Part shown: piece by piece, positions 22,501 to 30,603 of the stretch
Position numbering within the stretch: the stretch's first letter is position 1
Layout: each line of letters begins with the position of its first letter
Assembly (NCBI RefSeq): GCF_014180715.1
Contig: NZ_JACEFC010000036.1
Coordinates: forward strand, 1 to 36,195
Origin: Nocardioides stalactiti
GTDB taxonomy: Bacteria; Actinomycetota; Actinomycetes; Propionibacteriales; Nocardioidaceae
Reading direction: 5' to 3'
Length of the DNA: 36,195 nucleotides
Position numbers and translations under genes: made by a program
Notes under the pieces: generated by a model
Seen by the model: the letters and a program-made list of their open reading frames with translations, nothing else
The model's database searches: none
Told to the model about the DNA's origin: nothing

Positions 22501-23798
22501 GCGGCTCCGGGCGCCGTACCGCCGGCCGAGGTGTAGAGGCCACGGTGCTCGAGGTCGCGGATCGTCGCGTAGTCGGCCGCCACCTGCCGCTCGTCGGGGT
22601 GGCTGAGGTAGACGAAGCCGGGTGCGGAGGCCAGGTCGCGGGTGACGTCCAGCCATGAGCCCCCGGTGGTCGCGGGGACCACCGCGACCACCGACGCCAG
22701 GCGGGCGAGGGCGTCGGCCCACGTCGTCGTGCCGGACCCGGGCACGTGGTTGACGAGGCTCACGTTGCGGACGGGCTGCGTCCACGATGGGCGGATGTCG
22801 GCCGCGGCCTGGTCGCCCACCAGAGCGTGTGCCAGGGCGCGCGTCTGGGAGGTGCCGGAGTACCTTTCGGTCACCGATGGTTGGGTGGCGCCGCCCAGCC
22901 TCGCGCCCGTCTCGACCAGGACGGGGCCGGTCGAGGTGAGCATGATCTCCGTGTGGGCGGCGCCGTTCTTGATGCCGAGGGCGTCGAGGACCTGACGCGT
23001 GAACTCGTGCAGCTCGGCTGCGTCGGTCGTGGAGCCGCCGACCGGCTCTTCGAAGTCGTAGACGAGCCCCCCGGAAGGTCCGGAGCACTTGGTGTAGCGC
23101 CAGGTCTCCACCATCAGGTGCCGGCCGTCGATCGACACCGAGTTGACGTAGTGCTCCACACCGAGGAGACGCTCCTGGACGACTGCGTAGCGGTTGGGCG
23201 AGCCGAAGAGGTCCACCGCCTCCAACACGGCCCGAGCGGCCTCCGCGGCCTCAGCGGCCGACCGGCAGAAGTGGACGTTGTCGGCTCCTGCGCTGCTGAG
23301 CGGCTTGACGACGACCTCGGTGGCCCTGCTCGCCAGGAGGGCGCTCCTCGCCATTGCAGGGTTCTCGACGAGATCGCTGGCGGGTGCGCGCAGTCCGGCT
23401 GCAGCGACGACGCGGGCCATCAGGTACTTGTCGCGCCGAGCCCGACGCTGCGATGGCGCGTTGCCAGGAAGCCCGAGGCGATGACTCAGACGGTCGGCGA
23501 GCAGGACGCCGGACTCGGTGCCGGGGACCACGGCGGTCACCCCCCGTTGCTCCAGCGCTGCTGCGATGCGATCGAAGTCCTCCTGGTAGGCGAGGTCTTC
23601 CTCGTAGCAGCCGCTGTCGAAGGACCGGGTGAACAGCTCGGGCATCGTCGGCTGGCTCGTCAGGTGGAAGCAGGTCGCTCCGAGGTCGCGAAGCTGAGCG
23701 GCGATGTACTTGCCGGTGGAGTACCCGTCCACGATCGCGACGACGGCGCGCCGCGGGTCGCGTGTGGGATGTCCAGGTTGGTGGTCGTCGTGCTTCAT
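22491..23798 (-). CDS. Orphan ATP-grasp carboxylate-amine ligase
   Basis: Predicted 435 residues from ATG 23798, with GGAGGTGA ideally spaced on the minus strand; an in-frame ATG at 23810 lies upstream of the SD and is rejected. A Rossmann-like N-terminal part (AVVAIVDGYSTGKYIAAQLR) precedes the ATP-grasp domain: TEVVVKPLSSAGADNV (ATP phosphate and Lys contact), VVQERLLGVEHYVNSVSIDG, and EIMLTSTGPVLVETGARLGG (metal-binding Glu and Asn-equivalent region). Such enzymes activate a carboxylate as acyl-phosphate and couple it to an amine, making dipeptides or amino acid conjugates. No carrier protein, peptidase or transporter gene is adjacent, so the product cannot be predicted. The 3' end overlaps the SDR gene convergently by ten bases. 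Confidence 0.88.
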   Translation of the reverse strand: MKHDDHQPGHPTRDPRRAVVAIVDGYSTGKYIAAQLRDLGATCFHLTSQPTMPELFTRSFDSGCYEEDLAYQEDFDRIAAALEQRGVTAVVPGTESGVLLADRLSHRLGLPGNAPSQRRARRDKYLMARVVAAAGLRAPASDLVENPAMARSALLASRATEVVVKPLSSAGADNVHFCRSAAEAAEAARAVLEAVDLFGSPNRYAVVQERLLGVEHYVNSVSIDGRHLMVETWRYTKCSGPSGGLVYDFEEPVGGSTTDAAELHEFTRQVLDALGIKNGAAHTEIMLTSTGPVLVETGARLGGATQPSVTERYSGTSQTRALAHALVGDQAAADIRPSWTQPVRNVSLVNHVPGSGTTTWADALARLASVVAVVPATTGGSWLDVTRDLASAPGFVYLSHPDERQVAADYATIRDLEHRGLYTSAGGTAPGAAQG

Positions 23799-23954
23799 CG
23801 TCACCTCCAAGTCGGCCGCCCGCGGCTCCGCCCGGGCACGGCTGTGGTCACTTCGTCAGCAAGAAGACGTTGAGAGGGGCGGTTTCCTTACGCCGAAGAC
23901 GCTGGAAGTTCGAGATTCCCGGCGGCTCGGGTCACTCGTGAGAGTCTCGGCCGC

Positions 23955-24728
23955 ATGACTGCTCTTCGTCCCGACGCGTTCGTCGGTCGCTCGATCCTCG
24001 TCACCGGGGCGTCCTCAGGGCTGGGGGCGGCGACCGTACGACGGTTCGCCGCTGGCGGTGGGCGGGTCTACGCCGCCTCCCGCAACGCCGACCTGCTGGC
24101 CGAGGTGGCGGCGTCCTGCGTCGACCTGCCGGGCGAGGTCGCGTTCGGCTCCCACGACATCACCGTGGCCGACGACTGCCGGGCAGCCGTCGCGGCGGCG
24201 GTGGCGTCGTACGGCGGTCTCGACGCGGTGGTCAACAACGCCGGCCGTCACGACTTCCGGGTCACGACCGATGTCACCGACGAGGAGTGGGCGCACGACG
24301 TCGCGCTCAACCTCAGTGGTGCGTTCTTCGTCTCCCAGGCGGCGATCCCGCACCTGCTCGAGGCCGGGGGCCACGGCAACATCGTCAACGTCGCGTCTGT
24401 GGCGGGGCTGATGGGCGAGGCCTACTCAGCGGCCTACACCGCGTCGAAGCACGGCATCGTGGGTCTCACCAAGGCGCTGGCGATCGAGTACCTCAACGCG
24501 CCGCTGCGGGTGAACTGCGTCTGCCCCGGCGGCATGAACACCCCGCAGGTCACGACGATCTCGGTGCCCGACGGCGCCGACTGGGACCTCATCATGAGGG
24601 TGTCCGCGAAGCGCGGCCTGATGGACGCCGACGCGGTCGCCGGCGTCATCGCCTACCTGGCGTCGGACGACGCTGCCGCCGTCCACGGCACGATCCTGCC
24701 GGTGGACCAGGGGCACCTCGCAGGCTGA
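23955..24728 (+). CDS. Classical SDR oxidoreductase (FabG-like)
   Basis: Predicted 257 residues from ATG 23955. It shows the full classical set: TGASSGLG (residues 17-24), VNNAGR, Ser in NVASVAGLMGE, and Tyr161/Lys165 (YTASKHG), with a PGGMNTPQ stretch after the active site and the ILPVDQGHLAG C-terminus. It is an NAD(P)-dependent alcohol/keto reductase; FabG-like and steroid or acyl alcohol dehydrogenases cannot be separated from sequence alone. No SD is seen; GAGTCT (23942-23947) is a weak -10 seven bases upstream. It converges with the crotonase gene nine bases away. The 156-bp gap before it holds the ATP-grasp SD and no other feature that I recognise. Confidence 0.9.
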   Translation: MTALRPDAFVGRSILVTGASSGLGAATVRRFAAGGGRVYAASRNADLLAEVAASCVDLPGEVAFGSHDITVADDCRAAVAAAVASYGGLDAVVNNAGRHDFRVTTDVTDEEWAHDVALNLSGAFFVSQAAIPHLLEAGGHGNIVNVASVAGLMGEAYSAAYTASKHGIVGLTKALAIEYLNAPLRVNCVCPGGMNTPQVTTISVPDGADWDLIMRVSAKRGLMDADAVAGVIAYLASDDAAAVHGTILPVDQGHLAG

Positions 24729-24737
24729 CCCGTCGGA

Positions 24738-25532
24738 TCAGCGGACGCGGGGACCGTACTCGGGGGCGCTCTTCCTGAACGCGGCCTCGCGCGCGGCCTT
24801 GGTGTTCCGGGCGGCGAGCAGGAAGGCCTGCTCGACCCGCTCGCGGGCGAAGGTACGGCGCGGGGACGACGTCCAGGTGTCGTTGAAGAGGCGCTTCGCG
24901 GCGGCGATCGCGTCGGGGGACTTGGTGGCGAGTTCGGCCGCGAGCCGGTGGGCGCCGGCGAGCGGGTCGTTGTCGAGGGTCGTGACCAGCCCGAGCTCGT
25001 GGGCCCGGCTGCCGTCGAAGACCTCGGCGGTCATGGTGAGCAGCTTGGCCTGGTCGATGCCGACGAGCTCGGAGATGCTGCGGATGCCCGACATGTCGGG
25101 GATGAGGCCCCACTTGCCCTCGAGGACCGACCAGCGCGAGTCGGGGGTCGCGATCCGGAAGTCGGCCGCGAGGGCGATCTGGAGGCCGCCGCCGAGGCAG
25201 TGGCCGTGGACGGCCGCGATGACCGGGACCGGAACCCGCCGCCACGCCCAGCAGGACTCCTGGAACAGGTTGGTGCCGCGCAGCGGGTTCGGCACGAACG
25301 CCTGCGCGATCCCGGTGGGGCGCTTCATGACGCTGGCGAAGTCGAGGCCGGCGCAGAACGCGTCGCCCTCACCGCTGATGATGACCGCGCGCAGGTCCTT
25401 GTCCTTGCGCAGGGCGTGGGCCGTCGACGCGAGGTCCTGCAGGATCGGCAGGGTCAGCGCGTTCAGCTTGTCGGGCCGGTCCAGCCGCACCTCGGCGATG
25501 CCGTCGACGATCTCGCAGGTCACGTTGCTCAT
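24738..25532 (-). CDS. Crotonase-family enoyl-CoA hydratase/isomerase
   Basis: Predicted 264 residues from ATG 25532. The crotonase fold is clear: VRLDRPDKLNALTLPILQDL, SGEGDAFCAGLDF (oxyanion hole), and AAVHGHCLGGGLQIALAADF. In the active-site stretch EGKWGLIPDMSG the residues are Glu followed by Asp, where hydratases have Glu and Glu; this arrangement occurs in enoyl/dienoyl-CoA isomerase and PaaG-type members. It probably acts on enoyl-CoA thioesters in fatty acid, steroid or aromatic breakdown. TAGCAT on the minus strand (25539-25544) lies six bases upstream (leaderless) and a palindromic operator overlaps it. The operator nearly matches the one at fadE5, so the two genes may be coregulated. 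Confidence 0.88.
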   Translation of the reverse strand: MSNVTCEIVDGIAEVRLDRPDKLNALTLPILQDLASTAHALRKDKDLRAVIISGEGDAFCAGLDFASVMKRPTGIAQAFVPNPLRGTNLFQESCWAWRRVPVPVIAAVHGHCLGGGLQIALAADFRIATPDSRWSVLEGKWGLIPDMSGIRSISELVGIDQAKLLTMTAEVFDGSRAHELGLVTTLDNDPLAGAHRLAAELATKSPDAIAAAKRLFNDTWTSSPRRTFARERVEQAFLLAARNTKAAREAAFRKSAPEYGPRVR

Positions 25533-25538
25533 GGCGCA

Positions 25539-25555
25539 ATGCTACCCGCAGGTAA
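25539..25555 (-). promoter_or_regulatory. Crotonase promoter with fatty-acid-type operator
   Basis: The operator CTACCCGCAGGTAA (25542-25555) is a palindrome with 4-nt centre that overlaps the -10 TAGCAT (25539-25544, minus). It shares 11 of 14 positions with the reverse complement of the fadE5 element at 15245-15258. Confidence 0.55.
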
Positions 25556-25579
25556 CTTAGTGCGCGAGTGACGTTCCCC

Positions 25580-26200
25580 TCAGCGGTAGAGCGCCACCGT
25601 GTCGGTCGCGTCGGCGAAGGTCAGCACACCTCCGTCGACGCCCCAGATCTCAGTGACGCCCGGCTCGAGCGCGACCTCGAAGTCACCCTCGTCCGACGCG
25701 ACCGTCAGCACGCCGTTCCCCAGGGTGTAGGCCTCGTCGTGGCGCGGCACCGCGATGCCGGCCTCGTCGTCGGAGACCGGGCAGCGCTCGTCGTCGGCGT
25801 CGCCCTCGTCGATCCGGTCGCCGTCCTCAAGCCGCACGGTCCACGACTCGGCGAAGTCGCAGATGAGCACGTGGTCCTCGCCGGCCGGTGCGAGCAGTGC
25901 GCCGCCGTACCCGCTGTCGGTCCACAGGACCTCGCCGCCGGAGTCGAACGCGGTGATCTCGGTGCCCTCGTCGATCTCCCAGCTCGAGGAGACGATCACG
26001 ACGTTGTCGAGGGAGATGACATGGGTCGGCGACCAGTCCTCGTCGAGCTGGGCGGACCAGACGCGGGTCGCGTCCTCGGCGACCAGCGCGTACGACGTCG
26101 CGTCGTCGGTCGGGTCCTCGTCCTCCGCGGGTTGGCAGGCGGTGGTCGCGAGGGCGAGGGCGGTGAGCGGCAGCAGGGCGACGCGCAGACGGGACGACAT
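25580..26200 (-). CDS. Lipoprotein with WD/PQQ-like strands
   Basis: Predicted 206 residues. The N-terminus is a lipoprotein signal (RLRVALLPLTALALATTACQ, Cys about residue 22) followed by acidic linker (PAEDEDPTDD). The mature part contains repeated ALDxxxxxxWxxx-like strands (ITAFDSGGEVLWTDSG, VLTVASDEGDFEVALEP), resembling a small PQQ/quinoprotein-like propeller fragment, although it is too short for a full ring. No metal or catalytic site is seen. The 91-bp gap on its upstream side contains the terminator of the second lipoprotein gene. It may have CACGTT seven bases before the ATG as -10, but this is weak. Function unknown. Confidence 0.8.
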   Translation of the reverse strand: MSSRLRVALLPLTALALATTACQPAEDEDPTDDATSYALVAEDATRVWSAQLDEDWSPTHVISLDNVVIVSSSWEIDEGTEITAFDSGGEVLWTDSGYGGALLAPAGEDHVLICDFAESWTVRLEDGDRIDEGDADDERCPVSDDEAGIAVPRHDEAYTLGNGVLTVASDEGDFEVALEPGVTEIWGVDGGVLTFADATDTVALYR

Positions 26201-26214
26201 GCCCCCGAACGTGC

Positions 26215-26250
26215 CCCGGGGCCCGTCCGACCATGCGGACAGGCCCCGGG
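26215..26250 (-). terminator. Terminator of the second lipoprotein gene
   Basis: Arms 26215-26229 and 26236-26250 form a 15-bp stem with one mismatch around the ACCATG loop. It lies 41 bases beyond the stop of the lipoprotein gene at 26292, in its direction of transcription, and before the start of the next lipoprotein gene. Confidence 0.75.
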
Positions 26251-26291
26251 AATCGTTCTCGAGGACGAGTGGCCGGGTCGTGTCCCCGGAG

Positions 26292-26672
26292 TCACTCCAC
26301 CGTCGTGCAGTCGATCTCGCCGTCGGGGTACCGCAGCAGGACGGTGTTCCCGGTGGCGACGCTGTTGGCCGTGATGCAGTGCGCCTCGCCGAGGTTGGCG
26401 ACCGACCCCTCGGAGAAGGTCAGGACGAGGGTGTTGCCCTCGACGGTGTACCCGTCGGTGTTCTGCAGCACCGACGACAGCGCGTAGCCGACCGCGTCGA
26501 GCTCGTTGGCCGGCACCACTTCGGCCCCGTCCTCGTCCCCGGTGTCGTCCCCGGTGTCGGTCTCCGTGCTGGGGTCGGAGTCGGATTCCCGAGCGGTGTC
26601 GTCCTCGGAGCAGGCGGTGAGGGTCGCCATGAGAAGGGCGGCGGCGATGCCGGCGAAGATGCTGCGGTTCAC
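26292..26672 (-). CDS. Small lipoprotein of unknown function
   Basis: Predicted 126 residues from GTG 26672, with AAGGAG seven bases upstream. A longer in-frame start at 26717 is rejected because it would bury the signal. The signal peptide (NRSIFAGIAAALLMATLTAC) ends in lipobox LTAC, followed by an acidic, Thr-rich linker of about 35 residues (DTGDDTGDEDG). The C-terminal half (about 60 residues) has two Cys (AHCITANS, EIDCTTVE) that can form a disulfide. No domain is recognised. The gene has its own terminator at 26215-26250, so it is probably monocistronic. It stands back-to-back with the exported protein at 26824. Confidence 0.8.
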   Translation of the reverse strand: MNRSIFAGIAAALLMATLTACSEDDTARESDSDPSTETDTGDDTGDEDGAEVVPANELDAVGYALSSVLQNTDGYTVEGNTLVLTFSEGSVANLGEAHCITANSVATGNTVLLRYPDGEIDCTTVE

Positions 26673-26823
26673 GTCGGGGCTCCTTGGTCGATGTCGCGTC
26701 ACGGGATTCGGCGGCAAATGTGGCAGGCGGAGGGCCGCATCTCCCTGAGTAGGAATTGCTCAGGGTGCGTCGCCGCCCGAACCGGCACGATCCGCTCGTC
26801 CACTTCCCGGAGGAAGGTCGCCC

Positions 26824-27963
26824 ATGAACCGCCCCGTCCACCGCTGCGCCTTCGTCGCCGCCGCTGTCATCGTTCCGATGGTCACGCTTGCCCCGCATCC
26901 GTCCTCGGCTGTCCCCGTGGCCGACACCGTCTCGTACACCAGTTGCGACCGGGAGCTCGACTACGTGCCCTACGGGGCCTCGACCCAGTGGCGGCCGACC
27001 TTGACCATCGACACGCCTCAGGTCGTGCCGGTGCGAAGCAACCAGACCGTTGCGTTCTCTTTGAGCGACCTGCCGGCGGACACGTTCCCCGGGGACGTCG
27101 CCGACGCCACTCTCAGCCTCACGCTCACCTTCGAGGACGGTCGCGGCAACACGTTCGGACTGACCGGCGAGAGGTTCGTCGGCACCTTCGACGCCGACGC
27201 CCCGCTGGACCTCGGTTCCGACACCCCCTTCGAGTTCCACGAGTTCCAGTACGCCGACAGCGGGTGGTACGACTTCCGCCCCAAGCAGGTCGAGATCGGG
27301 TTGCTCGGCGACCCGCAGGGCAGCGGCAGCGGCTTCTTCAGCACCTACGTGTGCGACCAGGCGGTCGCTCCGGAGCCGATCCTGCAGGTTGCCGCCTATG
27401 ACCCGGACGCCGACGCGCGGCTCGAGACGCGCGCGACGACCGTTCGGCAGGGCGAGGGCTTCGACCTCCGCGGGTACGACTTCGCCGCCGAGACCCTCGA
27501 GGACCCGGATGCCGACATCGAACTGAGGCTGGGCGGGCTGGCGCTGGCCGGCGTCGACGCCGACGCGACGGGCGCTTTCTCCGAGCCTGTCGTCGTGCCC
27601 GAGTTCGCGAAGCCCGGTGGCTCGGTGGTCCTTCGCGGCATCGACCAGACCGATCAGGCTCAGCTCACGCTGCGGGTGGTGGCCCGGAAGGGCGTCGCAT
27701 CGGTCGCGCCGCGGGCTGTTGCCACCGGAAGGAGCGCGACCGTGCGCGGCAGCGCCTTCAAGCCCGGCGAACGGGTGCGGATCACGCTCAAGACGCGTCG
27801 GGGCGCTGGTGTCCGCGTCTTCCGGGTGCAGGCGACGGTGGGGCCCGACGGGACGTTCTCGAAGCGGGTCCGCCTCGCCCGCGCGGCGAAGGGCGGATGG
27901 AAGGTCGACGTCGCCGGGCCGGAGAGCTACCGCAAGGCCACCGCGTCGTTCCGGATCCGCTAG
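26824..27963 (+). CDS. Secreted Ig-like/fibrous protein
   Basis: Predicted 379 residues from ATG 26824 with GGAGGAAGG about eight bases upstream. Residues 1-31 form a Sec signal (CAFVAAAVIVPMVTL, cleavage near SSAVP). The first half has two Cys (TSCDRE and YVCDQ) and is beta-rich with many aromatic residues. The second half has two repeats of an Ig-like or bacterial cell-surface type: GEGFDLRGYDFAAE and GRSATVRGSAFKPGERVRIT, ending in KVDVAGPESYRKATASFRI. No catalytic signature, sortase motif or anchor is visible, so it is probably released or held by non-covalent contacts. A terminator follows at once. Confidence 0.8.
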   Translation: MNRPVHRCAFVAAAVIVPMVTLAPHPSSAVPVADTVSYTSCDRELDYVPYGASTQWRPTLTIDTPQVVPVRSNQTVAFSLSDLPADTFPGDVADATLSLTLTFEDGRGNTFGLTGERFVGTFDADAPLDLGSDTPFEFHEFQYADSGWYDFRPKQVEIGLLGDPQGSGSGFFSTYVCDQAVAPEPILQVAAYDPDADARLETRATTVRQGEGFDLRGYDFAAETLEDPDADIELRLGGLALAGVDADATGAFSEPVVVPEFAKPGGSVVLRGIDQTDQAQLTLRVVARKGVASVAPRAVATGRSATVRGSAFKPGERVRITLKTRRGAGVRVFRVQATVGPDGTFSKRVRLARAAKGGWKVDVAGPESYRKATASFRIR

Positions 27964-27965
27964 AA

Positions 27966-28001
27966 CGGTGGGTGGGTCCACGGGGATGAGCCCGCCCACC
28001 G
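27966..28001 (+). terminator. Terminator after the secreted protein gene
   Basis: CGGTGGGTGGG (27966-27976) pairs with CCCGCCCACCG (27991-28001) through 11 bp including one G-U, with a 14-nt loop, starting three bases after the stop. The rest of the gap to 28085 holds the promoter of the next gene. Confidence 0.7.
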
Positions 28002-28085
28002 CGGCACACCGGCCAGCCAGTGGTGGAGCCAAGTCCGCAGCCAAATCCGCAGCAGGGCGCCCGGACCTTGTCTAGGCTCGCAGCG

Positions 28086-30578
28086 ATGGAACCCGATGCC
28101 CGTGTCGCGGACACGCAGTCGGTGGTCGCTGACCTGCTGGCGGGCGGCGCCGTCGTCGTGGTCGGGGATCCGGGTTCCGGGCGGACGAGCCTTGCGACCC
28201 GGGTCGTCGAGGGCATCGGCGGCGCGATCCACGTCCGAGGGGCGGAGGCCGTTGCGGAGGTCCCCCTCCTCCCGTTCGCTGGCCTGGTGGGAGCCGCCGA
28301 CGCCGGTCGTCCGACGGTGGCGCTCTACGAGGAGGTGCCTCGGAACCTGCGAGCAGGCGGGTCGGTCCTGGTCGTCGACGACGCTGATCGGCTCGACCAG
28401 GGTTCCGCCGTGCTCCTGGCTCAGGCCGTTCGTGCCGGTGTCCCGACCCTGGTCACCGCCGGCTCGTCCCGCGGCCTGTCCCAGGCGGTCCGAGGGGCGC
28501 TCGAGCTACGCGGCGCCCGCGTGGTCGCACTCGGACCCCTAGCCCCGGCAGCTCTTCTGGCGTGGGCGGAGGCTCTGCTGGGTGGCGAGCTCGAGGTGCC
28601 GAGCGGTGCCGCCCTCGTCGATCGATGCGCTGGGCTCCCGGCCATCGCCGTGCGGCTCCTGACCGAGGCCACCTCCTCCGGAGCAGTCCGGCCCGGCGAC
28701 GGGGGGATCCGGATCACGGGGTTCGCGCCGGACCGCGATGTGCTGGCCCTCGCGGGACACGACACGACCGACCTCACGGTCGAGGTCTCCGACCTGGTCG
28801 CGGTGATCGGGTTGGTCGGCGCCGTCCCGGTCGAGCTGTTCGACACCGCAGCCGTGCAGGAGGCGGTCCGACGCCGTCTGGTGACCCTCGTCGACGGAGT
28901 CCTCGTGGTGGGTGGTCCGCTGGTCGAGGATGCCTGGCGTCGTCGCACCGCCCCCCGAGCAGCCGCCTCGCTCGCGGCCCGCGCCCTCGCCCATGCCGAC
29001 GTCGGCGTCCCCGAGACGACGCGCGCGGCCCTGCACGTCCTGTCGGGTGCGGAGCGCGACCCGGAGAAGGTGGTCACCACGGTGGACTGGCTCCTCGGTC
29101 GCGGGTGGACCGGGGATGCGGCCATGCTGCTCGACCAGCTGGCCGAGACGACGAAGGTGCTCATCAAACGCGCGGAGATCGCGGCAGCCGAAGGGGACCG
29201 CACCGGTGCGGTCACCCTGCTGGATCGCGCTGTGCACGGGGCAACGGACGACCACGAGCTGCTGTTGATCGTTCGCGGGTGGATCAGGAACCTTCGCGGG
29301 CGGGTGGACGACCACGCCGAGCTCGAGGACCGCGTCCGTTCGATCCTGTCGACGCTCGGCGACCCCGTCGTCCGGGCGCAGGTCCGGTCGCTGCTCGTGG
29401 AGCGTCGGGTGATCCTCGGCGACGTCGCGCCGGACGGCGCGGCCCGGGACGCGGGTGAGGTGCCGTTCGACGGGTCTGCCGCCGCTGCGCTCCGCGCCGT
29501 GATGGACGGCCGACTCGACGACGCTCGCGACCGTCTCTTGCCTGCGGAGCCTGCCGCCGCGGAGGGCGAGCACGACGAGCAGATGAAGGTGCTCGCCCAC
29601 TTCCTGTCGCTGGTCTACGACGACCGCCTCGTCGAGGCGCGTCAGGTCGCCGAGCGTCAGCAGCAGCGGGCGTTGGCCGAACGGCGGCCGATCCTGGGTC
29701 TGTGGTCCTACAACCGGACCAAGATCGCCTTCCACGCCGGACAGTACGACGAGGCGGCGCTCCTGGGTGCCGATGCCCGGCGACATCTCGCCTGGCACGA
29801 CGTGACCGGCCTCGCACTGCCGGCCGACGCGTTGGTCGCTGCGGCGCTCGCCCGGTTGGGCCGGGGCGGCGAGGCTCATCGGCTCGTGACGGGTGTGGCC
29901 GCGGACGAGCTGTTGCTGCCGCGCGTGCGCATCGGGGTCGCCCGGGTCCGCGCGGAAGAGATCCGCGCGAGCCGACCGACGGCTGCGGCCGAGCTGTTAT
30001 GGGAGGCCGGCATCTACGCCCTGGAGAACAATGAGCTCTTCTCCGGTGTGCTCACCGTGGACGAGTCCTTCATGGTCCGGCCCGGCGCCGAGGCCGCGGA
30101 CCTGCTGGCCTCGGTGCGCGATCGCTCGGCACTCGTCGCGGCCTTCGCCGACCGGGCGGAGGCGGTGCTCGCCGGGGACCCCGCTGCGTTGGAGGCGGCT
30201 GCCCAGCGGTTCGAGGCACTCGTGCTCCCCGGACGTGCTGCCCACGCTTGGCGACTGGCCGCAGACCTCCGGTCGCGCCGCGGCGAGGAGCTCTCCGCCC
30301 GTGCAGCACTCCGTGCTGCCGGTCGCATCACCGCGGCCTGGGACCTCAACGGATGGCCGGACGCCGTCTCGTTCGCAGGGCTCAGTCCACGCGAGCGGGA
30401 GGTCGCCGCCATGGCTGCCGACCGCCTGCGGACCAAGGAGATCGCCGACAGGCTGGGCCTCTCGCCGCGGACGGTCGACAACCACCTGCACTCGGTCTAC
30501 ACCAAGCTCGGGGTGTCGCGCCGTGACGACCTCGCCGCCGCGCTCGGATCCGACCCGTCGTCGTACGGTCGACGGTAG
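28086..30578 (+). CDS. Large ATPase-type LuxR regulator (LAL/MalT-like)
   Basis: Predicted 830 residues from ATG 28086; TAGGCT (28073-28078) ends seven bases upstream (leaderless), and the in-frame start at 28020 is rejected. The N-terminal ATPase region has a P-loop GDPGSGRTS (residues 27-35), in which the invariant Lys is Arg, and a Walker-B-like VLVVDDADRL (about 93-102). A long helical, TPR-like central section follows (about 300-740). The C-terminus is a LuxR/GerE helix-turn-helix: LSPREREVAAMAADRLRTKE, then LGLSPRTVDNHLHSVYTKLG. Such regulators use ATP-driven conformational change and ligand binding to activate catabolic or secondary-metabolic genes. Its targets are not evident. It converges with the desaturase gene. 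Confidence 0.88.
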   Translation: MEPDARVADTQSVVADLLAGGAVVVVGDPGSGRTSLATRVVEGIGGAIHVRGAEAVAEVPLLPFAGLVGAADAGRPTVALYEEVPRNLRAGGSVLVVDDADRLDQGSAVLLAQAVRAGVPTLVTAGSSRGLSQAVRGALELRGARVVALGPLAPAALLAWAEALLGGELEVPSGAALVDRCAGLPAIAVRLLTEATSSGAVRPGDGGIRITGFAPDRDVLALAGHDTTDLTVEVSDLVAVIGLVGAVPVELFDTAAVQEAVRRRLVTLVDGVLVVGGPLVEDAWRRRTAPRAAASLAARALAHADVGVPETTRAALHVLSGAERDPEKVVTTVDWLLGRGWTGDAAMLLDQLAETTKVLIKRAEIAAAEGDRTGAVTLLDRAVHGATDDHELLLIVRGWIRNLRGRVDDHAELEDRVRSILSTLGDPVVRAQVRSLLVERRVILGDVAPDGAARDAGEVPFDGSAAAALRAVMDGRLDDARDRLLPAEPAAAEGEHDEQMKVLAHFLSLVYDDRLVEARQVAERQQQRALAERRPILGLWSYNRTKIAFHAGQYDEAALLGADARRHLAWHDVTGLALPADALVAAALARLGRGGEAHRLVTGVAADELLLPRVRIGVARVRAEEIRASRPTAAAELLWEAGIYALENNELFSGVLTVDESFMVRPGAEAADLLASVRDRSALVAAFADRAEAVLAGDPAALEAAAQRFEALVLPGRAAHAWRLAADLRSRRGEELSARAALRAAGRITAAWDLNGWPDAVSFAGLSPREREVAAMAADRLRTKEIADRLGLSPRTVDNHLHSVYTKLGVSRRDDLAAALGSDPSSYGRR

Positions 30579-30603
30579 GGCCCCCGGGGCAGGGCTGCGG
30601 GCG

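Noticed and set aside
20224..23088. Minus-strand open frame of about 950 codons
   Set aside because: It spans several well-supported genes on both strands and has the low-complexity composition of an antisense GC artefact.
22491..23798. Biosynthetic gene cluster around the ATP-grasp enzyme
   Set aside because: Neighbouring genes are two ordinary SDRs and a mycothiol-family gene on other transcription units; no carrier protein, transporter or tailoring set is present.
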